Below, piece after piece: positions 1-4,189 of a stretch of DNA of 5,601 nt. Position numbers and translations under genes: made by a program. The first letter of the stretch is position 1. Each line of letters begins with the position of its first letter. This DNA comes from DATKMG01 sp035541995 (lineage in GTDB: Bacteria; Acidobacteriota; Terriglobia; Versatilivoradales; Versatilivoraceae), in assembly GCA_035541995.1 (NCBI GenBank), contig DATKMG010000226.1, positions 1-5,601 of the forward strand, in the 5' to 3' direction. The notes below the pieces were generated by a model. The model saw only the letters and a list, made by a program, of their open reading frames with translations. It did not search any database and was not told where the DNA came from.

Positions 1-840
1 GAATACGGTTGTACGGCCGGGTTCAAGGATGTGCTTGGGTTGCAGCTTGTTGCAGGCCGATGGTTTGAGCCTAACGACGCTGCCCTGAGTTGGGATCCTA
101 TTGTGATTAATCAGAAAATGAAGGAAGAAGTTTTTGGGTCAGAGGATCCACTCGGGAAGAATATCGCACCGGAAAAAGCGGAACGAGAGAGACGAGTGGT
201 TGGGGTTATCTCGGAATATCGAAAGCATGGGGAATTTGTCTCTCCATATGCCTTTGCGTTTCAGCGAAGTGGTTGGAGTGGAATGGAAGGCCAATCGAGC
301 GGACCTCCGCACTACATTCTGGTGAAAGTGCGGCCCGACACTCCTGCTTCGTTTGAAGAAAAACTCATGACCCAAATCCAGCGAGTCAATAAGAATTGGT
401 CATTCATACTGACCCCTCTGAGCGAGAGCCGTCAGAACTGGCTTACGTTTTGTCTGGTCCCGATTGTTGCGGGCGGTATAGTGGCTGCGTTTTTGTTGAT
501 CATGGTAGGCCTGGGACTCGTGGGGGTACTCTGGCAAAATGTGACACAACGAACCCGAGAGATTGGCTTACGGCGCTCTGTGGGTGGGACTCGGGGAGAC
601 ATCCATCGCCAGGTACTGGGAGAACTGGTGGTGATTGCTTCGGTTGGATTGCTGCTGGGGGTGGCTTTGGCTGTGCAGGTTCCCATGCTGCACCTCATTG
701 ACTTCATTAGCGCCAGGGTGTTTAGTTTTGGTATTGTATCGTCAGCCGGTTTGATTTATGTGTTGACCGTGCTTTGTGGATTGTACCCCAGTTGGATGGC
801 TGCGCGCGTGGAACCGGCCCAGGCACTCCACTACGAGTAG
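1..840 (+). CDS. ABC transporter permease, MacB/FtsX type (5' end outside window)
   Basis: C-terminal part of an inner-membrane permease of the MacB/FtsX class. These proteins pair with a cytoplasmic ATPase and use its cycle to move periplasmic substrates or drive outward transport. The frame is open from base 1, so the GTG at 31 is an internal valine and the gene begins upstream; 279 residues are visible. Residues 1 to about 140 match the periplasmic core domain (for example DVLGLQLVAGRWF near the start). From about residue 145 comes the FtsX domain with three hydrophobic segments (about 149-178, 205-230 and 240-263). The cytoplasmic loop TQRTREIGLRRSVGGTRGDI follows the first, and the protein ends in the characteristic ARVEPAQALHYE. 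The first membrane helix is missing with the N-terminus. The substrate cannot be told. It lies just upstream of the GxxExxY cassette and an NtrC-type two-component pair, a common neighbourhood for such permeases. Family is certain; role beyond that is inference. Confidence 0.93.
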   Translation, partial: EYGCTAGFKDVLGLQLVAGRWFEPNDAALSWDPIVINQKMKEEVFGSEDPLGKNIAPEKAERERRVVGVISEYRKHGEFVSPYAFAFQRSGWSGMEGQSSGPPHYILVKVRPDTPASFEEKLMTQIQRVNKNWSFILTPLSESRQNWLTFCLVPIVAGGIVAAFLLIMVGLGLVGVLWQNVTQRTREIGLRRSVGGTRGDIHRQVLGELVVIASVGLLLGVALAVQVPMLHLIDFISARVFSFGIVSSAGLIYVLTVLCGLYPSWMAARVEPAQALHYE

Positions 841-856
841 AGAAAATGAGAAAATG
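841..856 (+). repeat. Tandem 8-bp duplication at left edge of GxxExxY cassette
   Basis: AGAAAATG occurs twice in direct succession (841-848 and 849-856), filling the space between the permease stop codon and the left inverted repeat. The second copy supplies the ATG of the GxxExxY gene. The first copy holds an ATG (846) opening a three-codon frame, M-R-K, whose TGA (855-857) overlaps the GxxExxY ATG as ATGA. No strong Shine-Dalgarno sequence is present, only weak purine runs. The duplication could be slippage or an insertion scar. The same octamer also occurs by chance at 113-120 in the permease, so its presence alone means little. Confidence 0.5.
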
Positions 857-1267
857 AACCACCAAGGCACAAAGACACCAAGAACTCCCGTCCCAGTGGA
901 GCTTGACCGAATTGCCAAACTGGTCGTTGAAGCCGCCTTCAAAGTTCACAAAAGCTTGGGTCCAGGCCTTTTGGAGAGTGTGTACGAGATTTGCCTGGCG
1001 CATGAGATTGGGAAGTCCAATCTTTCGATCGAACGTCAAGTTGCATTGCCCGTGATTTATGACAATATCAGAATGGATGCCGGATTAAGGATAGATTTGC
1101 TGGTAGAGGACAGTCTGATTGTTGAACTCAAAGCGGTTGAGGAGATCCTTCCAGTGCATGAAGCCCAAGTACTAACATACCTTAAGTTAACAGGTCATCG
1201 GCTCGGGTTGTTGATTAATTTCAACGTACCTCTTATTCGTGACAGAATCAAACGTATCGCCCTTTAA
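854..1267 (+). CDS. GxxExxY protein (PD-(D/E)XK nuclease-like fold, PDDEXK_3)
   Basis: A 137-residue protein of the GxxExxY family, whose cellular function is not established. The naming motif is at residues 38-44 (G-L-L-E-S-V-Y, bases 965-985). The rest follows the family pattern: an N-terminal helix ELDRIAKLVVEAAFKVHKSLGPG, a core with D81 and E91-L92-K93 (RIDLLVEDSLIVELKAVE) resembling the D...ExK site of PD-(D/E)XK nucleases, then H102-E-A-Q105 with VLTYLKLTG and the C-terminal strand LGLLINF. All candidate catalytic residues are present, so the gene looks intact. ATG 854 is chosen because it gives the family-typical length; the frame is open further upstream, but that would overlap the permease. 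Residues 2-9 are encoded by the inverted repeat. The ribosome-binding site is weak. It may ride on permease transcription. Nuclease activity is inferred from the fold only. Confidence 0.9.
   Translation: MNHQGTKTPRTPVPVELDRIAKLVVEAAFKVHKSLGPGLLESVYEICLAHEIGKSNLSIERQVALPVIYDNIRMDAGLRIDLLVEDSLIVELKAVEEILPVHEAQVLTYLKLTGHRLGLLINFNVPLIRDRIKRIAL
857..882 (+). repeat. Left inverted repeat of GxxExxY cassette
   Basis: Twenty-six bases beginning AACCACCAAGGCAC and ending AAGACACCAAG. The arm matches the reverse complement of 1271-1296 at 25 of 26 positions; the one difference is an A here against a C. It lies inside the coding sequence and encodes residues 2-9 of the GxxExxY protein (NHQGTKTP) plus two bases of codon 10. 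Confidence 0.92.
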
Positions 1268-1270
1268 TTG

Positions 1271-1296
1271 CTTGGTGTCTTGGTGCCTTGGTGGTT
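1271..1296 (-). repeat. Right inverted repeat of GxxExxY cassette
   Basis: Twenty-six bases beginning CTTGGTGTCTTGGTGCC on the plus strand; the reverse complement matches 857-882 with one mismatch. It starts three bases after the GxxExxY TAA and ends nine bases before the regulator ATG at 1306. It therefore forms the 5' leader of the regulator gene and provides its only ribosome-binding-like sequence, GGTGG at 1290-1294. If both arms are transcribed together they could pair across the whole GxxExxY message. Confidence 0.92.
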
Positions 1297-1305
1297 TGAT
1301 TGTCC

Positions 1306-2679
1306 ATGATCCTCCTAGTCGATGATGACCCATCGGTAACGGCATCGCTGGCGTTGGTGCTCAAGCAGGCCGGTTATCGGTCTCAATCTGCCGCTTCGCC
1401 TGCTGAAGCCCTCCTAAAGCTGGAAAAGGAGAGCTTCTCTCTGATCATCCAGGACATGAATTTTTCCCGGCAGACAAGCGGTGAAGAAGGTCTGGATTTG
1501 CTTGGGAAGATCAAAGTCCGCTGGCCTGAGGTTCCGGTGGTCCTGCTTACCGCCTGGGGATCGATTTCGCTTGCGGTGCAAGGCATGAGAAGCGGAGCCT
1601 CTGATTTTGTTACGAAACCCTGGAACAATCAGCAATTGCTCCAGTCGGTGCAAACCGCGATGGGCCTGGCGGCGGTCGCTACCAGCCGTCATGCGGACAA
1701 GGTCCTAACCCGCGAGGAATTGGACTCCCGCTATGACTTTCAAGCCCTGGTCGGACGGGATCCCAGGTTCTTAAGGGTCCTGGACGTCATTGGGCGTGTC
1801 AGCGGCACTGACGCCTCAGTGCTCATCACGGGGGACAGTGGAACCGGAAAGGAATTGGTTGCCGAAGCGATTCACCGCAACAGCCGGAGAAAACAAGGTC
1901 CCTTCGTGAAAGTCAATTTGGGAGGGATTTCTTCGACCTTGTTTGAAAGTGAAATGTTTGGTCACGTCCGTGGAGCCTTCACCGATGCCAAGCAGGATCG
2001 CAAAGGCCGGTTTGAAATGGCAAGCGGGGGCACGATCTTCCTGGATGAAATCGGGGAGCTCGACCCCAACGCTCAGGTGAAGCTGCTGCGCGTTCTGCAG
2101 GACCGGACCTACGAAGTATTAGGCTCCAGCGTCACCCGCACCGTAGACGTCCGCGTAGTTTCCGCCACCAATCGCAACCTAGCCGACCTGATTAGCCGGG
2201 GGGAGTTCCGCGAGGACCTCCTGTACCGTCTGAACCTGATCGCCATTCACTTGCCCTCACTCGCGGAAAGGCGGGAAGACATCCCGCTTCTAGCTCAACA
2301 TTTCTTGGAGAGCATGGCGAAAGTGTACAGGCGCAATGAAGTCTCGCTGAGCCCCGCAACGTTAAGTTGGCTCAAGACGCTGGAGTGGCCCGGAAACATC
2401 CGGCAGTTGAAACATCTCATCGAACGTACGATGGTGGTCATATCCAAGCCTGTCCTGGAAGTAGAGGACTTCTCCCTGCCGGTCGAGATGGAACCGCGAG
2501 ATCTGCGCAAGCGGTCGCTGCCCGCCGCGGGAAGCATGACCCTGGACGAGATGGAGAAGGCCATGATCCTCCAATGCATAGAGAAGTACTCCGGCAATAT
2601 CAGCAAAGTCGCTGAGGCGCTGGGCCTCAGCCGTCCGGCCTTGTATCGTCGCATGGAAAAATACGGGCTCAATCCGTGA
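1306..2679 (+). CDS. Sigma-54-dependent two-component response regulator, NtrC family
   Basis: Cytoplasmic transcription activator of 457 residues with the full NtrC architecture. The receiver domain (about 1-120) has the acidic pocket D6-D7-D8, phosphoacceptor D50 (bases 1453-1455), T82 and K104 in TKPW. The central AAA+ ATPase (about 145-375) has Walker A GDSGTGKE at 176-183, the sigma-54 contact loop GAFTDA at 223-228, Walker B GGTIFLDEIGEL at 241-252, arginine-finger region FREDLLYRLN and WPGNIRQL of sensor II. A Fis-type helix-turn-helix is at about 421-453 (SGNISKVAEALGLSRPALYRRMEKYGL). The GAFTGA consensus glycine is aspartate here. ATG 1306 gives the family-typical start MILLVDDD; a TTG at 1300, five bases after GGTGG, would add two residues and cannot be excluded. 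The stop overlaps the kinase start. The likely regulon includes the neighbouring transporter, but no -24/-12 promoter was found in the window. Confidence 0.95.
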   Translation: MILLVDDDPSVTASLALVLKQAGYRSQSAASPAEALLKLEKESFSLIIQDMNFSRQTSGEEGLDLLGKIKVRWPEVPVVLLTAWGSISLAVQGMRSGASDFVTKPWNNQQLLQSVQTAMGLAAVATSRHADKVLTREELDSRYDFQALVGRDPRFLRVLDVIGRVSGTDASVLITGDSGTGKELVAEAIHRNSRRKQGPFVKVNLGGISSTLFESEMFGHVRGAFTDAKQDRKGRFEMASGGTIFLDEIGELDPNAQVKLLRVLQDRTYEVLGSSVTRTVDVRVVSATNRNLADLISRGEFREDLLYRLNLIAIHLPSLAERREDIPLLAQHFLESMAKVYRRNEVSLSPATLSWLKTLEWPGNIRQLKHLIERTMVVISKPVLEVEDFSLPVEMEPRDLRKRSLPAAGSMTLDEMEKAMILQCIEKYSGNISKVAEALGLSRPALYRRMEKYGLNP

Positions 2680-3980
2680 GTCTTCGCCTCAAGATCCTCC
2701 TCTACCTTGTTTCGATCCACCTTATTCTGGCGGCCGTAGCTGTGTTCGTCTTGAGGCAGAACCGGCTGTGGCTGCTGCCTGTCGAGTTGTTCTTTCTCTT
2801 CTCCATTCTGATTGGTGTCAAACTGATCAAGAGCTTCTTCGGACCCCTGGATCTTATCCGTACAGGAACCCAGTTCATTCAGGAGAGGGACTTCACAACC
2901 CGACTTTTGGAGGTGGGCCAACCGGAGATGGACCAGTTGATCGGTGTCTATAACAAGATGATTGATCACCTCCGGGAAGAAAGATTGCGGGTTCGTGAGA
3001 AACATTACTTCCTCGACAAAATCATCAATGCTTCCCCATCGGCAATCATTACCTTCGACTTTGACCAACGGGTCACTCTCGTCAATCCGGCTACTGAGGG
3101 AATCCTGCAACTGGCTGCTGGCGACCTGCTGGGCAAAAGGTTAAGCGAGATCCAGGAGCCTTTCTTCCTGGCCCTGGACCAACTCGCTGTCGGAGAAGCC
3201 CAGATCCTGGCTCTTCACGGCAGAAGAAGGATGCGGTGCCAGAAATCGATTTTCCTGGATCAAGGATTCCCACGGCAGTTCCTCATGATCGAAGAATTGA
3301 CTGAGGAGTTGAGACGCACTGAAAAAGCGGCCTACGAAAAGCTCATTCGGATGATGTCCCATGAAGTGAACAACTCGATCGGTGCCAGCAATTCGTTACT
3401 GCATTCCTGTTTGAACTACAAAGACCAATTGCGGGAGGAGGACCGAAAGGATTTTGAGAACGCCCTGCAGATTGCCATTTCCCGGGCTGACCACTTGAAC
3501 GCCTTTACCCGCAGCTTTGCGGAAGTGGTCCGACTGCCTCGCCCTCATTTGCAGTCCTGCGATGTGTTGCGCCTGTTGCAGGACGTCGTTGCGTTGATGA
3601 AAATCGACGGCCGGCGCGGCTCTATCTGTTGGAAATGGGACGTCGCTCAGTCATTGGAACCCGTGCCAATGGACCCCTACCAGATGGAACAGGTGTTCGT
3701 GAATATCCTGAAAAATGCATTAGAGGCTGTCGGGGAGAGAGGGACTATCACCATTCGGCTGGGCAAACGGGGCGAAAAAGGATATGTCATCATCGAGGAC
3801 ACAGGCCCCGGCATTCCGCCTGAGTTCCAGGGCAACTTATTTACGCCATTCTTCACTACCAAGGAGCGAGGACAAGGTATCGGCCTCACTCTGATCCAGG
3901 AAATTCTCAGCCAACACAAGTTTGATTTCTCTCTGGACTCCCGCCCGGGACAACCGACCCAATTCGCCATCTATTTTTAG
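2676..3980 (+). CDS. Membrane-bound sensor histidine kinase with HAMP-like and PAS domains
   Basis: A 434-residue kinase expected to phosphorylate D50 of the regulator encoded just upstream. Two membrane helices (about 6-26 and 31-52) are separated by only a few residues (RQNR), so there is almost no periplasmic sensor. A HAMP-like linker follows (about 53-105), then a PAS domain (about 110-205, including NASPSAIITFDFDQRVTLVNPA). The phosphoacceptor is H229 (bases 3360-3362) in MMSHEVNNSIG, which lacks the usual proline of HExxNP-type H boxes. The ATPase domain has the N box FVNILKNALEA (N343, N347), DTGPGI at 375-380, PFFTT and GQGIGL at 399-404. The GTG start shares a GTGA overlap with the regulator stop, implying translational coupling; no Shine-Dalgarno sequence is seen. 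Signal input is probably cytoplasmic or membrane-derived, through the PAS domain. Confidence 0.95.
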   Translation: MSLRLKILLYLVSIHLILAAVAVFVLRQNRLWLLPVELFFLFSILIGVKLIKSFFGPLDLIRTGTQFIQERDFTTRLLEVGQPEMDQLIGVYNKMIDHLREERLRVREKHYFLDKIINASPSAIITFDFDQRVTLVNPATEGILQLAAGDLLGKRLSEIQEPFFLALDQLAVGEAQILALHGRRRMRCQKSIFLDQGFPRQFLMIEELTEELRRTEKAAYEKLIRMMSHEVNNSIGASNSLLHSCLNYKDQLREEDRKDFENALQIAISRADHLNAFTRSFAEVVRLPRPHLQSCDVLRLLQDVVALMKIDGRRGSICWKWDVAQSLEPVPMDPYQMEQVFVNILKNALEAVGERGTITIRLGKRGEKGYVIIEDTGPGIPPEFQGNLFTPFFTTKERGQGIGLTLIQEILSQHKFDFSLDSRPGQPTQFAIYF

Positions 3981-3982
3981 CC

Positions 3983-4009
3983 CAGAATACTCACCACCAA
4001 GGCACAGAG
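3983..4009 (+). repeat. Left inverted repeat of gene-less element
   Basis: The core TCACCACCAAGGCACAGAG (3991-4009) pairs with the right arm at 17 of 19 positions, and eight further outer bases (CAGAATAC) match at six. The CACCAAGGCACA part is identical to bases 861-872 in the GxxExxY left repeat, apart from the neighbouring bases, and the following GACAC (4008-4012) continues the resemblance. Confidence 0.85.
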
Positions 4010-4125
4010 ACACGAAGACAGACCCGGTGGTGTGGAATTATCAAGGTCCATAATCTTAACCACTCCTGTCACCTTCGCCAGGCCAGGCTCAAAACAGCCC
4101 AAGGTGGGACCCTCACAATTCCCGG

Positions 4126-4140
4126 CAGGTGAGACACCTG
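4126..4140. repeat. Small perfect hairpin inside gene-less element
   Basis: CAGGTG-AGA-CACCTG forms a perfect dyad with six-base arms and a three-base loop. It is not followed by a T tract on the plus strand (TGCATTTTC comes next, with only four T), so it is a weak candidate for a terminator of the kinase operon. It could instead be part of the element's own secondary structure. Confidence 0.55.
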
Positions 4141-4148
4141 TGCATTTT

Positions 4149-4175
4149 CTTTGTGCCTTTGTGGTGAGGAATCTG
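4149..4175 (-). repeat. Right inverted repeat of gene-less element
   Basis: The plus strand reads CTTTGTGCCTTTGTGGTGA at 4149-4167, then GGAATCTG. Its reverse complement matches 3983-4009 at 23 of 27 positions. Its core (ACCACAAAGGCACAAAG) also matches the GxxExxY left repeat with a single mismatch, so it belongs to the same repeat family. Confidence 0.85.
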
Positions 4176-4189
4176 AACAAAGAGGACGG

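Larger units (their letters stand above)
845..1298 (+). mobile_element. Putative GxxExxY cassette bounded by 26-bp inverted repeats
   Basis: A segment of about 440 bp bounded by near-perfect inverted repeats (857-882 and 1271-1296) and holding a single gene, GxxExxY. It sits exactly between the permease stop (840) and the regulator start (1306), leaving no other spacer. The symmetric ends and single gene suggest an inserted unit. The exact borders are uncertain because no clear flanking target duplication is visible. No transposase or recombinase is encoded, so movement, if any, would need an enzyme supplied in trans or recombination between copies. A related gene-less element lies at 3983-4175. 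Calling it mobile is inference from structure; the repeats themselves are directly visible. Confidence 0.55.
3983..4175. mobile_element. Putative gene-less MITE-like element related to the GxxExxY cassette ends
   Basis: About 193 bp with inverted ends 3983-4009 and 4149-4175, matching at 23 of 27 positions (17 of 19 in the inner core). The ends share the CACCACCAAGGCACA-type sequence with the GxxExxY cassette ends. The interior (about 4010-4148) has no gene but several short dyads: 4032-4035/4060-4063 enclosing 4037-4041/4050-4054, 4071-4075/4101-4105 enclosing 4086-4089/4096-4099, and a perfect 6-bp-arm hairpin at 4126-4140. This resembles non-autonomous palindromic elements. It starts two bases after the kinase stop codon and ends 14 bases before the GH2 stop codon. 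Mobility is inferred, and no copy number can be judged from one window. Confidence 0.5.
3981..4189. other. Intergenic interval between convergent genes
   Basis: This 209-base gap separates the kinase (+) from the GH2 gene (-), which point at each other. It is almost completely filled by the repeat-ended element at 3983-4175. No RNA gene, promoter or classical intrinsic terminator (GC-rich hairpin plus T tract) was recognised. A 67-codon open frame crosses it on the minus strand from a TTG at 4180 but overlaps the kinase stop, resembles no family I know and runs through the repeats, so it is not called a gene. Confidence 0.75.

Noticed and set aside
857..1296. CRISPR-like or phage-defence reading of the repeats plus nuclease-like gene
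   Set aside because: There are only two arms, in inverted orientation, with a gene between them; there are no direct repeats with spacers and no other defence genes.
1268..1305. A sigma-54 (-24/-12) promoter upstream of the regulator
   Set aside because: The GG and GC spacing of TGGCAC-N5-TTGC is not met. The GG-rich look comes from the inverted repeat.
2295..3110. A 271-codon minus-strand open frame across the regulator/kinase junction
   Set aside because: It lies antisense to two well-supported genes with catalytic motifs, and its product resembles nothing known to me.
3977..4180. A 67-codon minus-strand open frame spanning the gene-less element, starting within or next to the repeat
   Set aside because: It needs a TTG start, overlaps the kinase stop codon, lacks a ribosome-binding site and recognisable domain, and its composition is explained by the inverted repeats and dyads. 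Copies elsewhere with the frame preserved would reopen the question.
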